Source of the DNA: Pseudomonas sp. MIACH
Lineage (GTDB): Bacteria; Pseudomonadota; Gammaproteobacteria; Pseudomonadales; Pseudomonadaceae
DNA: 35,174 bases
Direction: 5' to 3'
Assembly (NCBI RefSeq): GCF_001269925.1
Contig: NZ_LHVO01000049.1
Coordinates: forward strand, 1 to 35,174
In this document: positions 17,417 to 25,203 of the stretch, one piece after another
Layout of the letters: each line of letters opens with the position of its first letter
Position numbering within the stretch: position 1 is the first letter of the stretch
Notes under the pieces: model-generated
What the model was told of the DNA's origin: nothing
Seen by the model: only the letters and a program-made list of their open reading frames with translations
Database searches by the model: none
Translations under genes and position numbers: made by a program

Positions 17417-18772
17417 TTAGCGGTTGGCCAAGGGTTTGGCGGCTTTTTGTACCTGGTCCCACACCCGCAGGAAGTTGCCTCCCCACAGCTTGGCGATATC
17501 GGCTTCGGAGTAGCCGCGCTGGATCAGTTCAGCGGTGACGTTGCGGATTTCGCCGACGTTGTTCCAGCCGTCGAGGCCGCCGCCGTCGTTGAAGTCCGAA
17601 GCGATGCCGACGTGATCGATACCAATCTTGCGCACGGTGTAGTCGACAGCGTCGCCCCAGTCCTTGAGCGTGGCCTTGGGTTCTTCTTCAAGAATGCCGT
17701 ACAGCCCCTGGGCGTACTGGCCGAACTTCTGCTTCGGCCATGCCGCGATGATCGCGTCCCCAGGCATCAGGGCCATGGCCAGGTTGGGCAAGGGTGGCAG
17801 GTCGAAACGCGCGCGCAGGGTATTGAGTTTGTCCTGGGTCGGCTGGCTCAGGGGGCGTATATAGGCCGGGAAGCCCACCACCTGCACCACGCCGCCGCTG
17901 TTTTTGATCAGCTGCAACTCCTTGTCGCTGAGGTTGCGCGGGATGTCGACCGACGCGCGCGGTGCAGAGTGGGACGCCACCATCGGCGTGCGACTCAGTT
18001 GCGCGACTTGCTCCAGCGCCTTGGTCGACATCTGCGACACATCAATGATCACCCCCAGGTCGTTGAGGCGCTGCACGGCCTGCTTGCCGATGTCCGACAG
18101 GCCTTCGAGCGCATCGACGGAGTCATTGAAAAATGGCAGCGGGCGTGAAGAGTCGGACCAGGCGTTATTGCCGATATAACTGAAACCGAACATGCGCATG
18201 CCGCGTGCGGCCCACAGGTCCAGTTGGTTCAGGTCGTTACCCAGTGGGTAGGCATTGAGCATGCTGATAAAAATTGCGAACTTGCCTTCGCCATGCAGGC
18301 GTCGAAAGTCATCCGGTGTATAGGCAATGCCGACTTGATTGGGAAAGTCACGCACCATGCCGGAGATGATCTTGTAGCGCACTTCCTGCTCGTGACGTGC
18401 TTCCTCGACAAAACCGTCCGTGGGCTTGTGCGGCGCGTTGGGGCCATTCCAGATCTCCGGCCAGCCGAAGATCGTCAGGGCTGCGCCGGACAAGCGCCCG
18501 CGTGCCGCCTTGGCCAGGTCGAACTGGCCGCTGCCGTCCTTGTCCGCCTCGTTGCCGGCGGTGCCGAAGTCCATGGGGACGGTGATATGGCTGTCGAACG
18601 ACAGCAGGCGGTCCTGCATTTCATTGGCTTGCTTGATCACTGCCAGTGGGTAGCCGGCATTGCCCTTGAACCAGTGATTCCAGACCAGGAAGCCTGCGCC
18701 GGCACCGATGGCCAGTGCCAGCGGCAAGCCGAGGTACAGCGCCTTTTTCGAACGTGGTTTTGTCATTGCCAT
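17417..18772 (-). CDS. pvdM: PvdM, M19 dipeptidase-like periplasmic protein
   Basis: This 451-residue protein of the membrane dipeptidase (M19) fold is required for ferribactin oxidation by PvdP in fluorescent pseudomonads. Residues 12-30 form an N-terminal anchor or signal. Regions equivalent to M19 active-site motifs can be placed, but most metal ligands differ. The HxD motif reads SHITV (His62, Thr64); the VEGG motif reads SMLNA (Leu172 where Glu is expected); DLSHVS reads DVSQMS (Gln247). Only the last His is kept (SHSAPRA, His268). This suggests a non-peptidase role. It leads the pvdM-pvdN-pvdO unit and diverges from pvdP; an iron-starvation box ends about 34 bp upstream. A second ATG two codons in (MTKPRS) has a better-spaced GAG and may be the true start. 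Confidence 0.94.
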   Translation of the reverse strand: MAMTKPRSKKALYLGLPLALAIGAGAGFLVWNHWFKGNAGYPLAVIKQANEMQDRLLSFDSHITVPMDFGTAGNEADKDGSGQFDLAKAARGRLSGAALTIFGWPEIWNGPNAPHKPTDGFVEEARHEQEVRYKIISGMVRDFPNQVGIAYTPDDFRRLHGEGKFAIFISMLNAYPLGNDLNQLDLWAARGMRMFGFSYIGNNAWSDSSRPLPFFNDSVDALEGLSDIGKQAVQRLNDLGVIIDVSQMSTKALEQVAQLSRTPMVASHSAPRASVDIPRNLSDKELQLIKNSGGVVQVVGFPAYIRPLSQPTQDKLNTLRARFDLPPLPNLAMALMPGDAIIAAWPKQKFGQYAQGLYGILEEEPKATLKDWGDAVDYTVRKIGIDHVGIASDFNDGGGLDGWNNVGEIRNVTAELIQRGYSEADIAKLWGGNFLRVWDQVQKAAKPLANR

Positions 18773-18806
18773 CTCAGTCAGTTGAGGCCTTCGCTATCAG
18801 GGAAGA

Positions 18807-18830
18807 ACGAGTGATACGCGGCAAAATTTA
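18807..18830 (-). promoter_or_regulatory. PvdS iron-starvation box for pvdMNO
   Basis: On the minus strand TAAAT (18826-18830 as ATTTA), 16 bases, then CGT (18807-18809 as ACG). It faces pvdM and ends about 34 bp before its ATG. Confidence 0.85.
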
Positions 18831-18849
18831 GGCGGGGCGGGCAGGGCGG

Positions 18850-18873
18850 TAAATTTCCCCGGCGTGCAAACGT
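18850..18873 (+). promoter_or_regulatory. PvdS iron-starvation box for pvdP
   Basis: TAAAT (18850-18854), 16 bases, then CGT (18871-18873), facing pvdP and ending about 35 bp before its ATG. The short leader mirrors that of the divergent pvdM unit. Confidence 0.85.
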
Positions 18874-18908
18874 TCTAGCTCTGATAAAGCCGTTTCCTAA
18901 GGTAGACA

Positions 18909-20540
18909 ATGACCATCTCTCGACGTGGGTTCATCGCAGGCCTGGCGCTGACCGGCGCGGCTGTGCCGGCCGCCTTCTATGCCCATCGCGAGTTGACGCG
19001 AGAAGAAGAATTCCCCATCACCCCCGGCGAAGCCACCGTGGACCTGGCCGACACCGCCGGGCAGCATTTGGCCAACACCTTGCGCGGGGTGTGGAGCCTG
19101 CGCCTGGAAGGCCGCGATGCCGGTCTCAAGGGGGTGCCGCGGCAAGGCCTGGAGCTGCTGCTCGACATCGCCCCCCGTGGCCGTGGCCTGCGCGGTTACC
19201 TGGACACCGCCGCCAACCTGCGCGCTGAGGGCGAACCGCGCTACCGCGTGCTCGGTGACCTGCTGACGGGCGAGGGCGCCTTGCTCTACTGGCGCCTGAT
19301 CGACCGCGACGCGCCCGACGGCAGGCCCGCCTATGAGTTCAAGATGACCCTCGATGAAGTCTGGGCCGCCTTCGGCAATGCCGGCAGCGGCACGCTCAGT
19401 GGGCAAATCCTCGACCTGGATCGGCCCCTGGCCCTGACCGAGCGCGACAACCGCTTTATCGCCCACAAACAGCTGTTTCCCGAAGCCCGCCAACGCATCG
19501 GCCTCAACCCGACCCTGCTGGCCTGGCTGATTGCCCCCGAGCACCGCCTGTTTCACCAGCTATGGCACGCCACCCGTGACCAGTGGCACAAACTCTCCGA
19601 AGAAAAACGCGACGCCCTGCGCGGCATCGGCTGGCAACCCGGCCCGCGCGGCAAGGAGCGCGACGCCCGTGGCAAACACAAAGACCGCAACGGCTCGGGC
19701 ATCGACTTCTTCTTCATGCACCGGCATATGCTCGGCACCGCGCGGTCCATGCAGGACTTGCCCTCGTGGCCCGCATTCCCCGAACCGCAACCGGCGCTGG
19801 AGCGCGATCGCCTGGGCTTCCTGCGCTACTTCGACAACCACGACGGCTTCGCGCTGCCGCCCACTTGGTCAGCAGCGGACGACAGCGAGTACACCCAGTG
19901 GGTCAGCGACATCAAGGCCGCCGAGACCTACCACAGCAACTTCCAGGTCTGGGAGTCCCAATACCGCGACCCACGCTACCTGGCCCAGCGCACCCTGGGC
20001 CAACTGGGCTCCGAAATGGAGTTGGGCCTGCACGACTGGCTGCACATGCGCTGGGCCTCGGTGCCCCGCGACCCGTCCAACGGCGCACCGGTCCCCCTTG
20101 CCCGAGATCCGTCCGACTTCGCCGCACGCTGGTATGCCGCAGAAAACGACTTCCTCGGCGACCCGTTCTCCTCCCATGTAAACCCGGTGTTCTGGCATTT
20201 TCACGGTTGGATCGACGATCGCATAGAAGACTGGTACCGCGCCCACGAACGCTTCAACCCCGGCGAAGTCAGCCGCCTGGAAGTCAACGGCGTGGCCTGG
20301 TTCGCTGCGGGACGCTGGGTCGAAGTCGGCGACCCCTGGCTGGGCCCGGACACCCACGGTTGCAGCACCACCCCGGGGTTGCAGATGGGCCGGTCGATGG
20401 AGATGGACCCGGAGACCATGAAGCTCGCATTGCGCATTACCTTTGGTGCCGAAGATGAGGCGCTGCAGGGCTTGTTCAAGCGCGTGCCGAAGCGGCCTTG
20501 GTATGCGCGGCATTTGAAGGTGAAGGCGCGAGAGGCTTGA
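18909..20540 (+). CDS. pvdP: Periplasmic tyrosinase of chromophore formation
   Basis: This 543-residue copper enzyme oxidises the tyrosine of ferribactin to start the dihydroxyquinoline chromophore. It has a twin-arginine signal (SRRGFIAG plus hydrophobic segment). The N-terminal half is a beta-rich domain typical of PvdP; the tyrosinase domain follows. Candidate CuA ligands are His212, His216 and His220 (HRLFHQLWH) with HRH at 271-273, and candidate CuB ligands are His430 and His432 (FWHFHGWIDD). The C-terminal tail has Tyr532 (RPWYARH), which may match the placeholder tyrosine that plugs the PAO1 active site. The length is close to PAO1 PvdP (544). It is a monocistronic unit under its own iron-starvation box. 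A loose inverted repeat (CGGCAG 20578-20583 / CTGCCG 20605-20610) follows the stop. Confidence 0.95.
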   Translation: MTISRRGFIAGLALTGAAVPAAFYAHRELTREEEFPITPGEATVDLADTAGQHLANTLRGVWSLRLEGRDAGLKGVPRQGLELLLDIAPRGRGLRGYLDTAANLRAEGEPRYRVLGDLLTGEGALLYWRLIDRDAPDGRPAYEFKMTLDEVWAAFGNAGSGTLSGQILDLDRPLALTERDNRFIAHKQLFPEARQRIGLNPTLLAWLIAPEHRLFHQLWHATRDQWHKLSEEKRDALRGIGWQPGPRGKERDARGKHKDRNGSGIDFFFMHRHMLGTARSMQDLPSWPAFPEPQPALERDRLGFLRYFDNHDGFALPPTWSAADDSEYTQWVSDIKAAETYHSNFQVWESQYRDPRYLAQRTLGQLGSEMELGLHDWLHMRWASVPRDPSNGAPVPLARDPSDFAARWYAAENDFLGDPFSSHVNPVFWHFHGWIDDRIEDWYRAHERFNPGEVSRLEVNGVAWFAAGRWVEVGDPWLGPDTHGCSTTPGLQMGRSMEMDPETMKLALRITFGAEDEALQGLFKRVPKRPWYARHLKVKAREA

Positions 20541-20687
20541 TTGGTTGTCGCTGGATTTCAAGTTTTACGATTTAAAACGGCAGTGGCAGGAGGGTATTCT
20601 GACGCTGCCGGGGATTCAGACTTTTAGGGCGTTCTGTTTTTCCCTCTGAATGGCCGGTTTATCTATTCCACCTATAGTTCATCCCAC

Positions 20688-20714
20688 TTATAAACTTAAC
20701 GGTTATAAGTTTAA
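20688..20714. repeat. Tandem/palindromic TTATAA-type repeat, possible operator
   Basis: TTATAAACTTAA (20688-20699) and TTATAAGTTTAA (20703-20714) form a direct repeat separated by CGG. The same bases also give two overlapping inverted repeats: CTTATAA (20687-20693) with TTATAAG (20703-20709), and AAACTTA with TAAGTTT. Such symmetry is common in regulator binding sites, but no known family consensus was recognised. Confidence 0.4.
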
Positions 20715-20966
20715 GCGTGTTCTTGTACGCTCCTGAAGTTTTCAAGCTTCTATCTGTTTTTATAAGATTCCTACAGTTCTTTTTAGAAGGTTCTGACGGT
20801 TAAATCTTACCTTGTTATTTAAACATTAAATCTGAATTGAAAGAGCTGTAATCTGGGCGATTTGTGGGACGTTTCCCTAAAGCGTCTCGGAAAGCTCTTG
20901 GGTGTGAATTAGGGGGTGGTAGAAATTGCTGGCGGTACTTCATTCTAATTAGGAAGAGATCGCCAC

Positions 20967-21017
20967 ATGACGCGTAGCGCTTTGGCTTCTCCAGTAAAGG
21001 AATCTATGTGGGTGTAG
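20967..21017 (+). CDS. Possible 16-residue leader peptide before tssB
   Basis: The sequence AGGAAGAG (20951-20958) lies 8 nt before an ATG that opens the frame MTRSALASPVKESMWV and stops with TAG. The ribosome site is better than that of the following gene. It ends 60 bp before the tssB start, inside the untranslated leader expected for the secretion operon. It could be a translated leader or simply chance; no family is recognised. Confidence 0.2.
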   Translation: MTRSALASPVKESMWV

Positions 21018-21077
21018 GTTCCAGTCTTACTTTTCTCTGATGGCATAAGTGCTGTTGGCAAGACTATGGATGGGGTT

Positions 21078-21578
21078 ATGACTTTAAGCAGTTTCCAAAA
21101 TGAAGTACCCAAGGCCAGGGTTAATATCAAACTCGACCTGCATACCGGTGGTGCGCAGAAAAAAGTCGAACTGCCGTTGAAACTGATGGTGATGGGCGAC
21201 TACAGCAATGGCAAAGAACAACGCCCGCTTTCGGAGCGAGGCAAGATCAATATCAATAAAAACAATGTTGACAGCGTCTTGGCTGACTTCTCCCCAGGCC
21301 TCAAGCTCACAGTGCCTGACACCTTGAGCGACGATGCATCCGACACCCCTGTCGAGCTCAGCTTTCAGCGCATGAAAGACTTCGAACCCGAGCAGGTAGC
21401 GCGGCAGATTCCGCAACTGCGTGCCCTGTTAGCTATGCGCAATCTGCTGCGCGATCTCAAATCGAACCTGCTGGATAACATGACCTTCCGTCAGGAGTTA
21501 GAGCGCATCCTCAAAGATGATGCCCTGAGTGATGAACTACGCGCTGAGTTAGCCGACTTGGCGCCTGAAACTCATTAA
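21078..21578 (+). CDS. tssB: T6SS contractile sheath small subunit
   Basis: This 166-residue protein is TssB (VipA/ImpB), which pairs with TssC to build the contractile sheath in the cytoplasm. Family marks are an early VNIKLDL strand, the LPLKLMVMGDYS segment, INKNNVDSVLADFSP, and the helical C-terminal half (QIPQLRALLAMRNLLRDLKSNL). I chose the ATG giving MTLSSFQ because GGATGGGG precedes it closely; an in-frame ATG four codons upstream (21066) lacks a clear ribosome site. It is the first gene of the secretion run, 32 bp before tssC. Confidence 0.95.
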   Translation: MTLSSFQNEVPKARVNIKLDLHTGGAQKKVELPLKLMVMGDYSNGKEQRPLSERGKININKNNVDSVLADFSPGLKLTVPDTLSDDASDTPVELSFQRMKDFEPEQVARQIPQLRALLAMRNLLRDLKSNLLDNMTFRQELERILKDDALSDELRAELADLAPETH

Positions 21579-21610
21579 TTTAACTCGATTTTTTAAAGGG
21601 AAGTTCCGTT

Positions 21611-23149
21611 ATGGCTGTAGAGAATTCCAGGGAACAGTCGCGCAGTGCCACAGTGCTGTCTGAAGCGTGCGGTGGCATTTATGGTGCGCTGTTTAACAAG
21701 ATCAATCTGAACCCGGTTGCACAGTTAGGAGGTATCGAAATTTTTCAAAATGCTGAGGCGCTGTCTGAGGTTTCGGCCGATGAACGGGTGACAGCAGCAA
21801 TCAGTGTATTTTTAAAGTTACTTAAACAATCGCCGTATAAAGTCGAACGTTTGGATAAAGTCCTGCTGGACGAACATATCGCCGCTTTGGATAGGCAGAT
21901 CAGCCGACAGCTCGACGCGGTCATGCACCATCCAGACTTCCAGCGCGTCGAGTCGACCTGGCGCGGTGTGAAGTCGTTGATTGATCAGACGGATTTCCGT
22001 CAAAACGTGCGCATCGAACTGTTGGATATCAGCAAGGACCACCTGGTGCAGGACTTCGAGGATGCACCGGAGATCGCCCAAAGCGGCTTGTATTTGCACA
22101 CTTACACCCAGGAGTACGACACTCCGGGCGGTGAGCCAATTGCGGCAGCAATCTCCAACTATGAATTCGACCGGAGTCCTCAGGACATCGCGCTGCTGCG
22201 CAACATTTCGAAAGTGTCCGCCGCCGCACATATGCCGTTTGTGGGCGCCGTCGGGCCAGCCTTCTTCGGCAAAGAGTCCATGGAGGAGGTTGCCGCGATC
22301 AAAGACATTGGCAATTACTTTGACCGTGCCGAATACATCAAGTGGAAGGCGTTCCGCGACAGTGACGATGCGCGTTACATCGGTCTGACCATGCCACGCG
22401 TACTCGGGCGCCTGCCCTATGGGCCCGATACCATCCCCGTCCGAAATTTCAATTACATCGAAAGCGTCAAGGGACCGGATCACGGCAAATACCTGTGGAC
22501 CAATGCCTCGTTTGCCTTTGCGGCCAACATGGTCAAGAGCTTCATCGCCAATGGTTGGTGCGTGCAAATTCGTGGGCCGCAATCGGGGGGCGCGGTGACT
22601 GAGCTACCCATCCACTTGTATGACCTGGGCACCGGCAATCAGGTCAAGATTCCCTCCGAAGTCATGATTCCGGAAACCCGTGAGTTTGAATTCGCCAACC
22701 TCGGCTTCATTCCGCTTTCGTACTACAAGAACCGCGATTATGCGTGTTTCTTCTCGGCCAACTCCGCGCAGAAGCCGGCGTTGTACGACACGCCCGATGC
22801 CACCGCCAACAGCCGAATCAACGCGCGCCTGCCTTACATCTTTCTGCTCTCACGTATCGCCCACTACCTGAAGCTGATCCAGCGCGAAAACATCGGCACC
22901 ACCAAGGACCGTCGTCTGCTGGAGCTTGAACTGAACAAATGGATTGGCGGGCTGGTGACCGAGATGACGGACCCCGGCGATGACTTGCAGGCCTCGCACC
23001 CGCTACGCGATGCCAAGGTCACGGTCGAAGACATTGAAGACAATCCGGGATTCTTCCGCGTCAAGTTGTACGCCGTGCCGCACTTCCAGGTCGAGGGCAT
23101 GGACGTGAACCTGTCGCTGGTTTCGCAGATGCCCAAGGCCAAAGCCTGA
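21611..23149 (+). CDS. tssC: T6SS contractile sheath large subunit
   Basis: This 512-residue protein is TssC (VipB/ImpC). Family marks include HPDFQRVESTWRGVKSLID, ELLDISKDHLVQDFE, the ISNYEFDRSPQDIALLRNIS segment, GKYLWTNASFAFA and the C-terminal FFRVKLYAVPHFQVEGMDVN. It forms the outer part of the sheath, whose contraction drives the Hcp tube outwards; ClpV then strips the sheath. AAGGGAAG lies before the ATG. The length is normal and there is no sign of damage. Confidence 0.97.
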   Translation: MAVENSREQSRSATVLSEACGGIYGALFNKINLNPVAQLGGIEIFQNAEALSEVSADERVTAAISVFLKLLKQSPYKVERLDKVLLDEHIAALDRQISRQLDAVMHHPDFQRVESTWRGVKSLIDQTDFRQNVRIELLDISKDHLVQDFEDAPEIAQSGLYLHTYTQEYDTPGGEPIAAAISNYEFDRSPQDIALLRNISKVSAAAHMPFVGAVGPAFFGKESMEEVAAIKDIGNYFDRAEYIKWKAFRDSDDARYIGLTMPRVLGRLPYGPDTIPVRNFNYIESVKGPDHGKYLWTNASFAFAANMVKSFIANGWCVQIRGPQSGGAVTELPIHLYDLGTGNQVKIPSEVMIPETREFEFANLGFIPLSYYKNRDYACFFSANSAQKPALYDTPDATANSRINARLPYIFLLSRIAHYLKLIQRENIGTTKDRRLLELELNKWIGGLVTEMTDPGDDLQASHPLRDAKVTVEDIEDNPGFFRVKLYAVPHFQVEGMDVNLSLVSQMPKAKA

Positions 23150-23172
23150 CTCAATCGTAGGGAAACGATGTC

Positions 23173-24528
23173 ATGAAGATCGATCGCCCTCTATGGGCCG
23201 CAGGAGCATTGCTGTCGCCACAGCAATTTCAGCAGCAGACGCGCTATGAGGCCTGGGCCAATAACCAGCTCGCGCTACTGACGTGGGTACACCCCTGGGG
23301 TGTAGAGGCCGCAGACTTCGACCTGGATGCCTTGCGACTGGGCAAGCTCAAAGCCACTCAATTGTGTGTGCGGATGCCCGATGGCACTTGGATCGACACC
23401 GCATGCATGGATCGGCTTCCCTGCGCGTTGGAACTGGCGTGCCTGCTGACGGATGAGGTTCAGGACGTGACCGTGCAATTGGCCCTGCCACTGGAGCAAG
23501 CCAACGGCAACAACTGCGTGTTTGAGGACGGCAGAGTCGACCGGCCCACCCGTTATCGTCAGGACTGGCGCCAGGTCCAGGATATCTACGCTGACGAGAT
23601 GCAGTCGATTGGCGTGCTGGAGCACGCGCTGAGCCTGCGCCTGCACACGGACGACAACGCAGATTACATAACGTGTCCGGTCGCGCGGCTAGTGCGAGAC
23701 GGGAAGGGCGCGTGGAGCCTTGACCCCGGCTACGTGCCGCCATTGCTCAGCTTCGCCGCCCATCCTGGATTGTTGAATCAACTGGACAACCTGTTGACGC
23801 AATTGGCCGCCAAGCGGCAACGGCTCATGGGGATGCGACGGGAAAGCAATCAGCGCATGGCCGACTTTGCCGTGGCCGATGTCTCGCTGTTCTGGCTGCT
23901 GAATGCCTTGAACACCTCTCAGCCCCTACTGGCGGATGTTCGGGCGTTTCCCGCACGGCATCCCGAGCATGTCTATCAAGCGCTGATCACGCTGGCCGGC
24001 GGCCTGATGACGTTTTCATTGGAACACGATATCGACGAAATTCCGCCGTATCGGCACACGCATCTGGAGGCGGTATTCCCGCCGTTGATGCACAGCATTT
24101 CCCGTTTGCTGGAGGCCAGTCTGCCGTCGCGGGTCATTGCTTTGCTGCTGGAGGAAAAGGGGCCCAACCGCTGGCAGGTCACGCTGAATGACCCGCGCCT
24201 ACGCGAACGCGACGGTGCCGATTTCTACCTGTCGGTGCGCTGCCGACTCCCGGCGGCGCAGTTGCAGGATCAGTTCCCGCGCCTGTGCAAGATCGGCACG
24301 CCCGACGCTGTCAATTACCTGGTCAATGCGGCACTCGACGGTGTGCCGTTGCAGGCGCTGAGCCATGTGCCAGCGGCGATTCCGTTGCGCCTGGAAAATC
24401 AATACTTCGCGCTTGATCTTGGTCATGCCAGCGGGCAGGCAATGCTGGACGAAGGCGTTTGCGCTTTCTACGTCCCCAGCACATTAGCCGACGTCAAGCT
24501 TGAACTGTTTGCGGTGCTGCGCTCATGA
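23173..24528 (+). CDS. tssK: T6SS baseplate-membrane connector
   Basis: This 451-residue protein is TssK (ImpJ/VasE), the trimeric adaptor that links the baseplate to the TssJLM membrane complex. The N-terminus RPLWAAGALLSPQQFQQQ is the characteristic start (family: W..G..L.PQHFQ), followed by a helical bundle and a C-terminal beta domain (QYFALDLGHASG, GVCAFYVPS). It sits 23 bp after tssC, and its stop overlaps the tssL start in ATGA. Confidence 0.95.
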   Translation: MKIDRPLWAAGALLSPQQFQQQTRYEAWANNQLALLTWVHPWGVEAADFDLDALRLGKLKATQLCVRMPDGTWIDTACMDRLPCALELACLLTDEVQDVTVQLALPLEQANGNNCVFEDGRVDRPTRYRQDWRQVQDIYADEMQSIGVLEHALSLRLHTDDNADYITCPVARLVRDGKGAWSLDPGYVPPLLSFAAHPGLLNQLDNLLTQLAAKRQRLMGMRRESNQRMADFAVADVSLFWLLNALNTSQPLLADVRAFPARHPEHVYQALITLAGGLMTFSLEHDIDEIPPYRHTHLEAVFPPLMHSISRLLEASLPSRVIALLLEEKGPNRWQVTLNDPRLRERDGADFYLSVRCRLPAAQLQDQFPRLCKIGTPDAVNYLVNAALDGVPLQALSHVPAAIPLRLENQYFALDLGHASGQAMLDEGVCAFYVPSTLADVKLELFAVLRS

Positions 24529-25196
24529 AATTGACGCCTTCCAAAGAACCAAACACGGATATCGATGCGCTGTTGCAGGACACCTACTTGCTGGTGGTTG
24601 AGTTGCGCCAGGGCGCCTCGGTGCAAAACAGCCGGGAGCTGGAGCAGCTTTGTACTGGGCACGTGGAGCAGGTGCGCCAGCAGCTCAAGCGGGCGGGCTT
24701 GGATCAACGCAGCATCGATCACATCAGCCATGCGCAATGCGCGTTGCTCGACGAGACGGTGCTGACTTACGCCGGCGATGATGCGCGGGCGTCCTGGGCC
24801 AGCGAACCGTTACAGGCCAAGTTTTTCAACCGCCACCAGGCGGGTGAGTTTCTGTATGAAGACATCCGCGAGGTGCTGCGCGGGCCTGCGCCTGATCGGC
24901 ATGTGCTGACGGCATTTCAGCGGGTATTGATGCTGGGCTTTCGCGGGCGCTACCGCGATCTGGATGATCCTGAACGTGAGCAATTACGGGTTGCCCTTGA
25001 CGCGCGGGTCACACCGTTCAAGGTCAGCCATGGCCTTGTTACCCAGGCGGGTGGGGACTGGGTTGCCGGCTTGTCGTGGCTGCGCGCACCGCTGATCCAT
25101 ATCCTGGCGATGGGCCTGGTGCTTGCGGCGACAGGGTGGGGATTGGATCACCTGTTGAGCGATGCGCTTGCCTCGCTCATGCCTGATCAGGGGTGA
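24525..25196 (+). CDS. tssL: T6SS inner-membrane protein, short DotU type
   Basis: This 223-residue protein is TssL (DotU/ImpK). It has the helical cytoplasmic hook domain (QDTYLLVVELRQG, QCALLDETVL, FFNRHQAGEFLYEDI, MLGFRGRY) and one C-terminal membrane helix (about 187-205). It stops soon after that helix, so it lacks the peptidoglycan-binding OmpA-like extension present on long TssL forms. The next gene supplies such a domain. The four-base overlap with tssK suggests translational coupling. Confidence 0.95.
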   Translation: MKLTPSKEPNTDIDALLQDTYLLVVELRQGASVQNSRELEQLCTGHVEQVRQQLKRAGLDQRSIDHISHAQCALLDETVLTYAGDDARASWASEPLQAKFFNRHQAGEFLYEDIREVLRGPAPDRHVLTAFQRVLMLGFRGRYRDLDDPEREQLRVALDARVTPFKVSHGLVTQAGGDWVAGLSWLRAPLIHILAMGLVLAATGWGLDHLLSDALASLMPDQG

Positions 25197-25203
25197 GGGG
25201 ACG

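Larger units (their letters stand above)
20541..21077. other. AT-rich intergenic region between pyoverdine and T6SS blocks
   Basis: About 535 bp without a convincing protein gene. It is clearly richer in A and T than the genes on either side. It holds the repeat at 20688-20714, a second inverted repeat (AAGAGCT 20841-20847 with AGCTCTT 20893-20899, plus TTTCC/GGAAA inside), and a short ribosome-bindable frame at 20967. It must contain the promoter of the secretion operon, since tssB is the first gene of that run. I found no good sigma-54 site and no iron-starvation box in it. Confidence 0.7.

Noticed and set aside
20910..20935. Sigma-54-like promoter (GGGTGGTAGAAATTGCT)
   Set aside because: A GG and a GC element are present, but only 8 bases lie between them instead of the required 10, so it does not fit the -24/-12 pattern.
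20945..21130. 61-codon frame on the minus strand in the pre-tssB region
   Set aside because: No ribosome site or recognisable similarity, and it overlaps the tssB start.
25162..25203. Upstream start for the OmpA-domain protein inside tssL
   Set aside because: The ATG at 25204 is preceded by a good ribosome site and gives a clean membrane-anchor N-terminus.
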